64,000 bases of DNA from Anastatus disparis (lineage: Eukaryota > Arthropoda > Insecta > Hymenoptera > Eupelmidae), in assembly GCA_017163975.1 (NCBI GenBank), contig JAFFSR010000221.1, positions 4,836,001 to 4,900,000 of the forward strand, read 5' to 3'. Position 1 is the stretch's first letter. Every line of letters starts with the position of its first letter. The translations under genes were made by a program, and so were the position numbers. The notes beneath the pieces are model-generated. The model was not told the DNA's origin. It was given only the letters and a program-made list of their open reading frames with translations, and searched no databases. Below, one piece after another: positions 1-12,815 of this stretch.

Positions 1-533
1 TTTTTAAATTAATATTTTTTTAAACTATTTTTCTTTTTTATTAATTAGTCAAGCGTTATGATTTTTAGAAAAACATTTAGATTATTTATATGATTCAATG
101 AAAATATTGAATTTCTAAGCATTTTTTATAAATATAATAATCTAAATTACTTCAAATTTGATTTATGATGGCATTGTGGATTTTATCGTTGATTAAATTT
201 TATGTTAATAGAACTTACGCACTTAATCATAAAACTATATCTTTAAATTTTTTTATTAACAATCTTATTTTGTTTAGTTTTTGTGTTACTGCCAAATTCT
301 TGTATTTAATCGTAAAAGAAATCATCTTAGTATTTAGAAATAAGATCTATATGGTAATCGTTAGATGTATAAAATTGATTTATTTTATGCTAAGTTTATG
401 AATCATGAAATTGATTTGCCAAAATTCATAATAGTTGAATAATTAAAAAAAAAGATTTTATCAGATTACAACTCATTATAAACAAAGTTTGTCTGAAACC
501 TAAAGCCATTATTTACTTTCTATCTTTTTTTAG
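1..533 (+). other. Eaat intron
   Basis: AT-rich intronic sequence upstream of the first Eaat exon in the window. I see no coding exon, RNA gene or repeat in it. Confidence 0.6.
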
Positions 534-1525
534 TTCAGCCACCCTACCCATTACGTTGCAATGCATGGATAGCATGGGCGTGGATTCGCGTATATCAAGA
601 TTCGTAGTACCAATTGGCGCAACAATAAACATGGACGGTACGGCACTGTACGAAGCTGTTGCTGCAATTTTCATAGCCCAAGTGCGCCATGTACCAATGA
701 GCTTGAGTAAAATTATTGGCGTAAGCATCACGGCTACAGCAGCTAGTATAGGTGCAGCTGGCATACCTCAGGCTGGATTAGTCACAATGGTTATGGTACT
801 CAACACCGTTGGCTTACCCGATAAAGATGTTACGCTTATTCTTGCCGTTGATTGGCTTTTGTAAGTTTACTTTTTTTTTCAATTTCTATACTGGTTTTAC
901 TATTTGTTTAAACTTAAGTAACTGATTTGAAAAAAAAACATCAAGGTTTCCAGAATATTTAAAAATAATTATCGTAATCAATGCTTTTTATCAACGAAAA
1001 AATTAATATTTTCTTTAGAAATTCGAAAACTGATAAAGTTTTTCTTTTAAAATCGGTACGTTGATATTAAACTTTTTAATAGATTAATTATTTTTGTTAA
1101 TATATTTTAAAAATATTTTTTACTATTTTTATCTTTTATACTTTTTAACATCGCAAAAAAATAACTAATTTTTTTTTCAATTTATTTTCGAACTAATGTT
1201 ATTTAATTTACCCTCACATTAAAAAAAACTTTATTCGTATATATTAAAATTTTTTTGAAAGAAAAAGACCCTATACTAATACTAACAGATACAAGAGTAT
1301 TTAATTGCATTATCAATTGTTCTACAAATATATCCTATGTTAATTATAATTAAAAATCGTTTTTTTTTAAGGGACCGGTTCCGAACGACGGTGAATGTTA
1401 TGTGCGATGCGTTAGCAGCTATAATAGTTGAGAAAATGAGCAAAGGTGAGCTTGACTCAGCTGACGTTGCAGAAGGATTGCAAGAGGCTACAGAGCTTGC
1501 TCATTTAAGAAAGGTCGAAGAATAA
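534..1525 (+). CDS. Eaat: Excitatory amino acid transporter (SLC1 family), 3' end only
   Basis: Last two coding exons, 534-860 and 1372-1525, of a sodium-dependent glutamate/aspartate transporter of the plasma membrane; the gene begins left of the window. The upstream exon opens after a T-rich acceptor and contains the SLC1 signature NMDGT in TM7, then the HP2 re-entrant hairpin with the segment [12 protein letters not shown], both of which form the substrate and sodium sites in this family. Splicing TT|G at 860/1372 restores the TM8 sequence [12 protein letters not shown]. The protein ends in an acidic cytoplasmic tail with the stop at 1523-1525. The reading frame is intact across both exons. 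Which insect EAAT paralogue this is cannot be decided from the C-terminus. Sequence 1-533 and 861-1371 is intron. Confidence 0.93.
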
Positions 1526-1800
1526 AAATTTTTTTATTTTTTATTGTTAAGCAGTTGTTTAAACCAGTGAAAATATTAAAAACTGAAACGATTAGTGTGC
1601 TGTGAGCATTCAGTTGATTTTTAATTTTTTTTTTTTCATTAGTGAAAAATGTTATGTATAAACCTAATTAGAGTCTATGTTTTACTTTTACAATGTATTG
1701 TATTCAAAGAACTTTACTATTTTGTAAAACTTTAAGTGCCAGGATTGTAATATTTAAAAAATATTCTATTAATTACATTGCGTAAAGGCATCGATATTGT

Positions 1801-2023
1801 AAATGTAGTACTTAGAGGTCTCAGTGGCTCAGTCAGCAGAACGATGGACTCGTAATCTCGAGGGATCGAGTTCGAATCTCGCTTTTGGCTGATTAATATA
1901 GGCACCACTGTACGTTACATGTGCTTTGTTCAAAAACACACTGAAGACCTCCGTCACTAATTAGTATCGCAATGATAGTATAAATACAGTGACGTTAAAT
2001 ATATAAAAAAAATGTAGTACTTA
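1801..2023 (+). mobile_element. tRNA-derived SINE, family A, with perfect TSD
   Basis: Element body 1815-2009. It is flanked by identical 14-bp target-site duplications AAATGTAGTACTTA at 1801-1814 and 2010-2023. The head looks like a tRNA: a pol III A box (GGCTCAGTCAGCAGA) and a B box (GAGTTCGAATC). It is followed by a tRNA-unrelated body ending in GACGTTAAAT and an A-rich tail. It sits between the convergent genes Eaat and Vps25. Confidence 0.9.
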
Positions 2024-2241
2024 CGCCTTATGTACGTATACACATTTATATTTTTGTATGTATGTGCGTAAATCATAATATGCTGTTAGTAGTTTTAACA
2101 ATGTTTCTTTACTGTAAAAATTTATACATGTATACATTTATATAAGTGCATGAATATGCATAAACTATATATATACAGAAATTAATTATACATAAAAATA
2201 ATGTATATTAAATTAAATCATTTGTCATATACAAATTAAAC

Positions 2242-3565
2242 TTAAAAAAATTTTACACCTTCATTGTCATCAAACATTATTAATTCTGCCCTTTTAGAAG
2301 ACTCTAATGTTTTTAATGCTCTAACTAATAATTCGTTATCCAGACCATGAAACTCTAAGAAAAAAAAATTTAAATCAATTACAGTTATTTTAAATTATCA
2401 TAATTAAATAGATGTAAGTTTCTACCTTGATCCGTTGTATTTTCTCCCTGAGTTAATTCATAAAATGTACAAACAGATCCTGTAAATCCATTTGCTTGTG
2501 CCCACGAGTATATGATATCAGCCCATTCTTCTAACGTATGCCATGAAATAATCCAACGTTGTTTGGATTTATCTAATGGAATAGCATTACCAGATTTTGC
2601 TAATTCTTCTATTATTATCGATACTGCTTCTGTAGGTAATTTTCCTAATTTTATTGATTTAAGGAATAAAAATGTAAATTATATTCAATCATAAAATAAT
2701 AAAATTTTTTAAAAGGATACTATCAATAGCTGCATTGTTAAACAATGGGCTACTATGTGCTTCTCGAACATCAAGAATAGCTTGTTTTGTTGTACGAAAA
2801 TACTCTAAAATTAAACTTTTCCATGCATCTATCTGCTTCACTCGAGTTTCTGCATGAGGTTGAAGTCTAAAACAAATTTATTTATGATAATATATCGATA
2901 ATAATTTTACTAAATATTACTTTTAGCAAAATACATTAATATTAAATTTAAAAAAATATAATGTAATGGCAATAAAAAAATATGATAGAAATTGTTATAA
3001 CACTATCATAAAATTTCTAATTAATAATTATCTATGCAGACCTTTTTAAAATTTGTTATATTTTTTTAAAGTTCAAACTTTACAATAAACTATACACAGA
3101 TTATTTAAAATCATAGCATTAATTGATATTTATTAAAAATAATTTCAATTCTAAAATGATTAAACAATTAATCAACTTTTTAGAGGTTTATTAATTTTCA
3201 ATTTATATATCACAAGTATTTATATTCGAGATCTTCAGTGGCTCAATCGGTAGAGCGATGAATTCGTAATCCCAAGGTTTCGAGTTCGAATCTCGCTCTC
3301 GACGGCCGATTGATACAAGCACCACTGTACTTTATAGGTGCTATGTTCACAAATACATTGACGACCTCCGTTGCTAATTAGCATCTAAATGATAGCATAA
3401 ATACGTCAAAAAAAATATCTAACCTCAAAATTTTTATATTTCAAATTAATTTTTTCAACTTTAATTATTATTCTATATGAATGTGAGAGAATATATTAAT
3501 AAAAAATTTACTAACGTGAAAAATGGAGGAAAACCGTATTGCCAAGGCCAATCAATTTCAGTCAT
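2242..3565 (-). CDS. Vps25: ESCRT-II subunit Vps25
   Basis: Complete gene of four exons, read right to left: 3516-3565, 2721-2866, 2426-2644 and 2242-2354. They sum to 528 bases, or 175 aa plus stop; animal Vps25 is about 176 aa. The protein begins MTEIDWPWQYGFPPFFT and ends in GVKFF, both family hallmarks. Between them lie the two winged-helix domains, including SSPLFNN, DRKLP and EEFHGLD-type segments. Vps25 pairs with Vps22/Vps36 to form ESCRT-II, which recruits ESCRT-III to endosomes when ubiquitinated cargo is sorted into multivesicular bodies. A SINE lies in intron 1. The gene is divergent from Ski2 and convergent with Eaat. Confidence 0.96.
3228..3415 (+). mobile_element. tRNA-derived SINE, family A, in Vps25 intron 1
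   Basis: Full-length copy opposite in orientation to Vps25. The head has GGCTCAATCGGTAGAGCGATG and a GAGTTCGAATC B box, then the shared body with CACTGTACTTTATAGGTGC and CTCCGTTGCTAATTAGCATC. The 3' end is slightly shortened (ATACGTCAAAA). Flanks (AAGTATTTATATTC versus AAATTTTTATATTTC) give only a weak duplication. Confidence 0.85.
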
Positions 3566-4848
3566 TGTTGATTATTAGTCACAGCTCCAGAACAACAATT
3601 TGTTTATTCTTAAGAATAATCTGCTAATAAAAAACTTTTTATACTATCTTATTACTTTATTTAAAGTTTCCATTAGTTTATATTTACAGCCTGTCAACAG
3701 GTACATAAAATATAAACAATTAATTCAAAATATTAGACTTTTACACTATATACAATTTTTTTTTTCACGACAACAATACGAGAGAAAACTAAAACTCTTA
3801 AGTGCTCCGCCACCGCCACCCGGCCGAGTCATTCAAACTTTAGAAAATATCGCAACCTGCCTTATCAACAGTTAGGTTTTTTCCAAAATTTTTAGTAAAA
3901 AAAAACGATTTAAACTTTGGCCCTCCGTGATATGATTATTTTTATAACTTTTAAGTGCTTGCGATCTTCAAAATGAAATAATTTTTTTGATTTCTTATAT
4001 ATTAAAAATATATAAGAAATGATAAATATTACTTAATAAATTAAAAGTTCTTAAGTAATAAATTAAAATAAAAATAATTAAATTGGCTCAAAAACAAATT
4101 GATTCTATAAAACTATCTAAAAGTTCTTTACAGACTGCAAAGTCAGTAAAATGCATATAAAATAATTATTAAATATATTTATGGATTTTAAACTAATTTT
4201 TGATTATTTTTTACGTGATAATGATAATTATAAGCTTATATTGTGAATTTTGAAACATGCGCCCAGTCATCGAACAATCCTATCATTTTTACGTATTATA
4301 CGTCGCTCGTGAGTAATGATACTTGTCACCGAAGAAAACGTATACAATATAGTTCAACAGTATCAAATTTTAATTTTATTTATAGATTATAGATATTTTT
4401 TACTAATAATATTAGTAACAAATATATTAGAAATATTTTTAATTTGAAATACTATAGTTGAAAGGCTTTTAAATAAATAGCTCATTTAGAAAGATAAAAA
4501 CTAAAATAAAAACACATTCGCGAAATGTAAATAAATAAACATAAGTGTATTTTGTATGAGTGTAGGTTTATTCGCAAACAGAGTCTGTTTGCGTAGTTCG
4601 TTTCAATATTAGCACGTAAAAACAGTACGCAAAACGGAAAATAAAGGACTCAAGAAGGGTGAAAAAGAATTCACGTAAACAATTTATATATAGATTAAAA
4701 TTATTTTTCTACATATTAAGTTTAACGTATATTGGTACAATTTAAAATATACACTGTGATAAAGAAAAAAAAAATGTTCCGCGTGTTTACATATTTCAAC
4801 AATTTTATCGAATATTGTTAAATAATATAGTAACTATAATTTTATACA
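3566..4848. promoter_or_regulatory. Divergent promoter region of Vps25 and Ski2
   Basis: Gene-free 1.3 kb between two divergent start codons. It contains one GC-rich patch (about 3795-3830, with repeated CCGCC) and another local GC rise near 4255-4330. Both stand out against very AT-rich surroundings and are the likeliest transcription-start regions (inference). No TATA or initiator could be assigned with confidence. Confidence 0.4.
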
Positions 4849-7800
4849 ATGAATGATGATAAATATTATTTGGAGGTAAATACAATTTAAATATTAATAA
4901 ATAAAGAAACATTGAAAATAAATTTTAATTACATAAAAATTATTTTAATTAGATGCCTTTTGGCCCTCCGCCAATATTACCAGATATCAAAACAGAGCTA
5001 AAAGAATATATTGTTCATCCCGATAAACTTCCTATTCATCAGATTGATAAAGTACAACAATATTGGGAACGAAAGCCACAATTATTATCACTTTTGGAAG
5101 CTGATTTAGCACCTGTTGGAACAACTCTTAAATATGAAAGAGATCCCGTTACAGGACGTATTGGTGATATTCAAGAAGTTTGTATACCAAGCGTTGGAGA
5201 AACTGTAAGAAATTCAATGTCAATGTCTCGTGCACCTGGTCCTGCTGTAGAAAGTGTTAAAGGTTTGTAAACATTAAATTTAATATTTTATTATCTAAGT
5301 TTTAATTCATTTTTATAAATGAATATACTTGACTTCTTTTATGTTTTAGGAAATACCAGTAACTATCTATTTTGGCCTGGTGGTTTTGATGAACCAGAAA
5401 AGGCTGACATTGATGGAAATATTGAAGTGGATTTTGAAAACAATTTAAAAACTTTAGCAAAAGGATTTAAGGCTGGCATTGAATTTATGGATGATAATTG
5501 TACACCTAAAAGCTCACAAGATTCAAAAACAAATGAAACTAAAGAAAATTCACAAAGTAAAGAAGAAAATGTCAATCTCATGTCAGTCATAGATGAAGAA
5601 GGACGTTCTTTAGCTTTTTGGGAAACTGACTTTAAGCCCGAAGAAAACAAAGAAAATGAAGATAACAATAAAAATAAAAATGTTAATGTACCAAATATGG
5701 ATGAGTTTATTGAGCCACTTAAAGAAAGTCGAATTCCAGTTTTAAAAATATCAGAAACTCCAAAGAATAACTTGAAAACAAAATGGGCAGAACAAATTGA
5801 TATATCTGTTCCAGTTACAGACTTTGATAAAAAAATTCCAGAGCCTGCAATGACATTTCCTTATGAACTTGATAACTTTCAGAAGCAAGCCATTATTAAA
5901 TTGGAAGAACAATGCGATGTATTTGTTGCTGCTCATACTTCAGCTGGCAAAACAACAATTGCAGAATATGCTATTGCTATGAGTCAGAAACATATGACAA
6001 GGTGTAATATTCAATATATCTTAGACTGTGATTTAAAAGTCCCTCAAAAATTAATGAATAATTTTTCAGATCTATTTATACATCTCCAATAAAAGCACTT
6101 TCAAACCAGAAGCTTAGAGAATTTAAAGACAAATTTGATAATGTTGGTCTTATCACAGGAGATTTGCAAGTTAATCCACAGGCATCGTGTCTTATAATGA
6201 CAACAGAAATTTTACAATCTATGTTATATCGAGCTGCTGAAGTTATTAGGGATGTAGAGTATGTTATATTTGATGAAGTTCATTATATAAATAATGAAGA
6301 TGTAAGTGTTTTTATTTTTATTTACATATTTATTAAAAACATTAATTCCACAATATTAGTAATTAAAAACATTATATGACAATTACATTGTAATGATAAT
6401 TAATGTTCTTACATATGCTACGAGATTTCTACTTATCTATTGTTTTTTATAATTTATCAAAATTCAAAATTTATTTTTTAATTATGTTTATATTATTAAT
6501 ATTCAAATGAAATATTGTAAAATATCTATATTTTACAGCGAGGTCATGTATGGGAAGAAGTTATAATTCTTTTACCACCTACTGTAAATATTGTAATGTT
6601 ATCAGCAACTGTTCCAAATCCAGTTGAATTTGCCCATTGGGTAGGTCAAATAAAAAAACGAAAAATGTATGTGATAAGCACTTTAAAGAGGCCAGTTCCT
6701 TTAGAACATTACCTTTATACCGGATATGACAAAAAATCAAAAGATCAACTATTTCTTGTGGTTGACAAGGAAGGTGTCTTTAGAAGAAATGGGTAAAATC
6801 TTTATTTTTATTTATATATAATTTAAAAATATAAAATAACACATTAATTTTATTATTATCAATGGTGATTCATATTTTCAATTTTCATTATTTCATTCTT
6901 ATTACTACAGTAAAATAAAATGTAATAACATTATTCTTATTATAAAACAATAGTATAAAAGAAGCAGGAGAAGCAAAGCAAGAGGCATTGGCAAAACAAG
7001 TAAAACTTCAACAAACGAAATATCAACATGCAAAACAAAAGCCTTCGTTAGTTATGAAACCTACAGTAACAGTATTGAAAAATGCAACTGCTGAAGAAAC
7101 AATTACTGATGTTAATGCAACAAAAGAAGAAATAGTTGAAGATAAAATAAAAACTAATGTGATAACACTAAAGGAAAAGAGAATGTGGCTGGCATTATTG
7201 GAACATTTGCAAACTACTGTAAATATAAATTACTTTCAAACATTTTTCATTTATTTTAAAATACATAATTTTGTATATCTTTTAGGATAAATTGCCAGTG
7301 GTCATTTTTACTTTATCAAGAAATAGATGTGATAAAACTGCTGAAGCCTTTACAGATAGCTTACTTAATCATGAGGAACGAACATATGTCAAAGAATTCT
7401 TTAAAAAATCAATAAAACATTTAAAGGGTACAGATAGTCAATTACCACAAGTCATAAAAATGCAAAAATTATTAAAATTAGGTATTGGAATCCATCACAG
7501 TGGTATTTTACCTATTTTAAAAGAAATAGTAGAAATGCTTTTCCAAAAAGGCATTGTGAAGGTAAATCAATTTAATTGAAAAATTTCAGTTATTAATAAA
7601 TTTTAGAAATATTTAAAGAATGTTGAAATTTATATATAAAAAATTATAAAAATATTTTTTTTAATTAATCACAATTAAAATTTTTTAATTAATATTATTG
7701 TAGGTATTATTTGCAACTGAAACATTTGCTATGGGTGTAAATATGCCAGCCAAAACAGTTGTTTTTGACTCGATAGAAAAATACAATGGTAAAAATTTCC

Positions 7801-9897
7801 GAAATTTACTTCCAACTGAATATATTCAAATGGCTGGTCGCGCTGGTCGTCGAGGTCACGATAAAACAGGCACTGTGATAATTCTTTGTAAAAGAAAAGT
7901 GCCAGATGAAAAAGATCTTAGGGACATGGCTCTTGGTGCACCGCAAAATTTAGAATCTAAATTCAAAGTTACTTATTCAATGGTATTGCACTTAAAACGA
8001 CTTAGTGAAACAATTTCAGTTGGTGATATGATGCGACGATCCTTTAGAGAAGTAAAAACTCTATCAAATCAAGAAAAAAACAGGAGTGAGCTAGAAAAAA
8101 TAATACAACAAATTGAGGAAACACCACCTCTAGCTAAACATCAGAAAGATATGGAATTATTTTATGATTGGGGAATACATTACTTTAATTTATGGAAAGA
8201 TTTAAGACCTTATATACTTGATGGAAAAAAAGCTGTGAAAGCATTAGTCGAGGGTAGAGTATTATTAATATCCTATCAACATCATTATAATAAATTAGGA
8301 ATTTTCCTTGGTTTTCAAAAGAAAACAAAAGAAGTATTGTACAAAGTATTTGTATTGACAAGTACCGAAGAAGAAGAGACTGCAAAAACTAATGATAAAT
8401 CAGAAATGTGGTATAATCTTATGGGTTTAACTAAAACAAAATTTTACATACCTGCTGAAAATCATATAAATGAAGTTTTAATAGTACCTGCATCATCTAT
8501 TATAGAAGTGACTAATAGTGTGATCAATATCAATTGCAGACTAATATTAAGTGACTGGGAAAAAAGGCAGATACCTAGATTTAAGTAAGTTGCGTTGAAA
8601 AATTTATCATGATTTCTAACTAAAAATTTAAGCATTAAAAGATTCAAAAACACCATTTATATTTATCAATCAAATTTTAATTAAAATTAAGAAACTCTTA
8701 TGCTTTTGTTGACATTTTCAATTTTATTTTTTTTAACTTTTGAATATTATTACAGAGATGCACCTTATGGTGCAACTTGTTTAGCAGCTATGGATGAATT
8801 AGCAAAATTATCTCTTGAAGTACAAAAAAATCCAGCAGTCATATTACCATATGTAGAATTAAAGTCAAATAATTTTGAGTTACAAACAAAAGATATAAAA
8901 ATACATGAAACAGGAAAAATGATCTTAAGTATTAAAAATAAAATATTAAACACATCTAATTTTGAAGAAGAATTCGATCAAGTTTTTAAACACAAAGAAC
9001 TGCAGCAAAAGAAACAGGATTTATTGAAAAGACTAAGCGATGAATATTTAGGAAATTATCCAGAATATGAAGGAAGGGTTAAAGTTTTAAGGGAATTAAA
9101 GTATATTGATCACGAAGACCGAGGTAAAATTTAATAAATATGATAAATATCATTTTTAACTTAAAATAGAAGAAAATATATAAAAATTTTTAAATTTTAT
9201 TTTATAGTAACACTGAAAGGACGGGTTGCTCTTGAAATGGGTACATACGAAATTTTCTTAACAGAATTGGTACTTGATAGTGTTTTAACTAACTGGCAAC
9301 CAGAAGAAATTGCGGCTATGTTATCTTCTTTAGTTTTCCAACATAAAAGTCATGATGAGGAGAAAGAAGAACTTCCTAGATTAAATGAGGTATAAAATAA
9401 TCTTCTATTGTATATTTATTTATAATTATTTGAATTTTAATAAAAAATAAGCTTAAACCTTGAAACTATTCTTTTTACAATGTTTGAAAAATTCTAAATA
9501 TTTTATTAATAAATTAATTCTAAAATTTTATCATTAAATATAAAAAGGTATTTTTCATTAATTTTAGTTAAAAGCGGAGATGACGAGAGTTTATACCAAA
9601 CTGGTTCAAATCGAAAAAAAATATGAATTGGAACCCATAGCAGAACCCAGTTTTCATTTGATTCGAGTAGTATATGAGTGGGCGCGTGCAAAATCATTTG
9701 CAAAAATCATGGAACTCACTGATATCCAAGAAGGTATTATTGTGAGGTGTATTCAACAATTAAATGAAACTTTGCAAGATGTCAGAAATGCTGCTATTAT
9801 CATTGGACATCCTGCACTTAAAGAAAAGATGGAAGAAGCATCTACTAAAATTAAGAGAGATATTGTTTTTACAGCTTCGTTGTACACACAAGATTAA
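4849..9897 (+). CDS. tst: Ski2-type superkiller RNA helicase (twister/SKIV2L)
   Basis: Eleven exons: 4849-4875, 4953-5262, 5350-6001, 6070-6301, 6539-6792, 6954-7218, 7286-7561, 7704-8584, 8756-9123, 9208-9389 and 9568-9897. They total 3777 bases, 1258 aa. This is the DExH RNA helicase of the cytoplasmic Ski complex, which feeds mRNA 3'-5' into the exosome. Visible motifs are Walker A AHTSAGKT (about residue 307), DEVH box (about 397), the ATP-site segment [14 protein letters not shown], motif [12 protein letters not shown] (about 714), an arch insertion and the C-terminal helical domain ending ASLYTQD. The N-terminal [10 protein letters not shown] segment is typical of Ski2 rather than Mtr4. 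The first 27-base exon is the least certain part; translation could instead start at ATG 4953. A polyadenylation signal AATAAA lies at 9913-9918. Confidence 0.95.
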
Positions 9898-10023
9898 ATT
9901 TTTTACAAAACAAATAAATATGTTTTCAATAATATTATATAAACTTATATTTAACCAAATTACTTATACAACATATGAATTTATAAAACAGTTTTTTTTT
10001 AATTTCTATTTAAAAATATTTTT

Positions 10024-11432
10024 TCAAAGAGCGCGTTGATCCGGATTGTTAATATTTCCTTGGCCTTTATTTAACTCAGAAATACAAATCCATTGTCCCT
10101 CAGAATTTTCACGCCATAACGAAACTTTATTATCTCCTCCACTGACTGCGAGAATTCCTCCGGTAAGGGACCAGCTGACATTCCATACTACATCATCAAA
10201 TACATTTAAAATACTTGGTGTCCAACTTAGATAATCTGTTGATGTCCAAATTATTACTCTACGATCTTGAGAACAAGATGCAAGAGTGGCTCTTGGTGGT
10301 CCAATAGCTGGAGCCCATGCGACATCTCTTACCTGTATGAATTGAGAAAAATATTATAAAGATAATTTTTTACTGTATATACTTATAACATTGCAATCAA
10401 CAAGTCAAATACAAAAAAATACATTTTTATCTAATTTGCAAGTAAATATTTGTTTTACTATTTTATCATTATTTAAATTTTTTTATTTTATAAATTAATA
10501 CAAATTTTTACACTATTCTTACCCAGTCGCTGTGAGCTTCTAATTTAGTTTCTTCAATCCATCTGTCTCCTTCTTCTTTCCATATTTTTACTAAATTATC
10601 GCAACCAGCAGTGGCTAACCTTTTGATTGGTGATTTCTGTTGCGAGGTAGAATCAAAAGCTGGTTCTACTGCTGGGCACCAAGAAACTGAATTGCAACCA
10701 ATAGTATGCGCATTCGGTATCTTCTGTGTCTCCCAATTGTCACCGTTGTTTATTAAAATAGAAATAGAACCATCTGAACTTCCACAAGCAAGGATAAGTC
10801 CAAAATCATGAGGTGCCCAAGCAATAGAGTTTACAGAAGAATCATGAACTGTGTGTTCATAAATTTTTGTCCACTCGTTAAGTTCTTTCCAAATAATGAC
10901 TTTCCTAAGTAGTAAGTTTTTCATAAAGTTTATATATATTTTATTCATTCAAGTCTCTTTAAAAATAAGTTAAAGCATTACTTTTAAAAATACATGATCA
11001 TCAAAATTCTATTAACATGAAATCTAGAAAATTATAACAGCAAATAATCACTTTAAAAATCAAAATCTCGTAAAAAACGAGTAAAAATGTTAATAAAAAT
11101 TTTGAAAAATCAATAAACAGATTTTTATTTGATAAAATATTGTTTGTTTTTATGATGATTAGAATGAACTTGACAAACTTAAATGTTTACCTATCATAAC
11201 TACACGATGCAAGAAGATTTCCGAATTTTGGATGAGCCCAAGCGATTTGCCAAACAGGTCCAAGATGACCTTTTAATTCGGCAACTAAACTTTGTGAACC
11301 ATTTTTCAAATCAAAAATCTTAACAGAATTATCACTCGAACACGTAGCTAACCTAAGTCCATAAAAATCCATTTCCGCGTCATGAATCATGTCTTCATGA
11401 CCGGTATCCACCGTATTTAACACAGAAACCAT
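10024..11432 (-). CDS. Sec13: COPII coat / nucleoporin Sec13
   Basis: Three exons, read right to left: 11191-11432, 10523-10904 and 10024-10332. They sum to 933 bases, 310 aa; animal Sec13 is about 320 aa. WD-repeat beta-propeller with recognisable blades, for example [46 protein letters not shown] and [12 protein letters not shown]. Sec13 forms the outer COPII cage with Sec31, the Nup84/107 scaffold of the nuclear pore, and the GATOR2 complex. It starts [18 protein letters not shown] and ends NPDQRAL. It converges tail-to-tail with Ski2: only 126 bases separate the stop codons, so the 3' UTRs probably abut or overlap. Confidence 0.97.
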
Positions 11433-11629
11433 TTTTCTTTAAATTTACAATCAAAAAAATAAATATTTTATAATAATTTAAATAAAAAAGTCTTCGTAAA
11501 GTTAACTGACAAAACCTATGTTTAGATGTACACACATACACTTTGTGGTTATGTACATCATATCATATGTTATACGGCCACGTAGTATACGTGTTCTTAT
11601 TTTAGGGTCTGTTTTCAAATGTATATCTC

Positions 11630-11811
11630 GAGCCGGTGAGTGGATCAATCGGTAGAGCGGGGTTCTGAGTTCGAATCCCGCTTTCGGCAGCTGATTGATA
11701 CAAGCAGCACTGTACGTTACATGTGCTGAAGTTTAAAAACATACTTACGAGCTCCGTCGCTGATTGGCATTAAAAATAGCATAAATATAGCGACGTTAAA
11801 GAAGAAAAAAA
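11630..11811 (+). mobile_element. tRNA-derived SINE, family A, internal head deletion
   Basis: Copy with a deleted anticodon region (GATCAATCGGTAGAGCGGGGTTCTGAGTTCGAATCCC). The body is intact, with GCACTGTACGTTACATGTGC, and it ends CGACGTTAAAGAAG plus an A tract. Confidence 0.8.
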
Positions 11812-12057
11812 ACATATTTGTCAACACAAATCTAATATTTTTTAATTTTGTTTTTTGTTGGAAACTAAAGAAAATTTTTAATTTATTATAATAATATATT
11901 CGTTTACAATACATTATCAAATAAAAAAAATCATATTTAAATTTGTATTTATATAAAATATTAAATCTGAAAAAGTTTGTGGTTTTTAAAATTCAAAAGT
12001 GAATTAGTATGTATAATAAGAAATATTTCTAAAAATAAATAAATTAAATAACTTGTT

Positions 12058-12148
12058 TTACATGTGTTTTGTTGACAAACACTGACGATCTCCGTTTTTA
12101 ATTAGCATCGCAATTATAGCATAAATACAACGACGTTAAAAAATGAAA
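12058..12148 (+). mobile_element. SINE family A, 3' body fragment
   Basis: Only the 3' half of the element (ACATGTG..., CTGACGATCTCCG, AATTAGCATCGCAAT, ending CGACGTTAAAAAATG). The tRNA-like head is missing, as in 5'-truncated retroposons. Confidence 0.7.
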
Positions 12149-12189
12149 AAAAAATAAAGATTTGACTTATATTTTTTTCATTTAATTCA

Positions 12190-12266
12190 AAGTCGATCGA
12201 GACCGGGATTCAAACTCAAGATTACGAACCTATTGTTCAACCGAATAAATTACTAAGGATCTTATT
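12190..12266 (-). mobile_element. SINE family A, head fragment, inverted
   Basis: Degenerate complement of the tRNA-like head (GAGACCGGGATTCAAACTC..., GATTACGAACC...). It lies only about 40 bases from the forward 3' fragment, so the pair may be the broken remains of insertion plus rearrangement. Confidence 0.6.
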
Positions 12267-12683
12267 ATGAATGAATTTCAATAAAATATACCCAAGATCA
12301 ATTTTATAAGGTATTTAAAAAAGATTAAGTTTTCATGTCCGTTTTTTCATCAAATCTCATATATTTTCATATCTACAATAGCTTGATTTTAAATTAAAAA
12401 TGCAATTTATACGAAATAAATTGTTGATTATCAAAATATTTTTATTGGCGCATGTTAAACATTTAAAAAACTTTCGACATATTTTATATATACCTAATTT
12501 GGAATTTTTATAATAAAAGAAAAAAAATAATGATATTTACATCATAAATTTGATTAATCATTAAGTGTGTATTTAAAATCTATAAAAACTCTTGACGATC
12601 TCTTTGATTTATGTATATCTAATAATTTTACTTTAATAAAATGCATATATACATCATAAATTTAATTAATAAAATCCTTTTAT

Positions 12684-12815
12684 TGAGATCGCGCAATAAA
12701 AGTTGCTCACTCGTTCGAATCTCGCCCTCAGCTGAATTGTTCACCGAACACGCTAAAAATCTCCGTCGCTAATTAACATCGCAATGATAGCTTATATACA
12801 GTGAAATTAAATTTA
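12684..12815 (+). mobile_element. SINE family A, degenerate copy
   Basis: B-box remnant TCGTTCGAATCTCGCCCTC, then the body with CTCCGTCGCTAATTAACATC and AATGATAGC. The A box and the sequence between B box and body are largely deleted. Confidence 0.65.

Noticed and set aside
1831..1891. Functional tRNA gene
   Set aside because: A and B boxes are present, but the acceptor stem does not close, and the same head recurs in thirteen copies followed by a shared body. It is a SINE head, not a tRNA.
2512..2694. Plus-strand open frame of 60 codons
   Set aside because: It lies opposite Vps25 exon 3, whose homology and splice phases are unambiguous.
3600..3875. 91-codon open frame upstream of Vps25
   Set aside because: Mostly AT-derived residues with a GC-rich patch encoding prolines. 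No splice logic or homology; more likely promoter or leader of Vps25.
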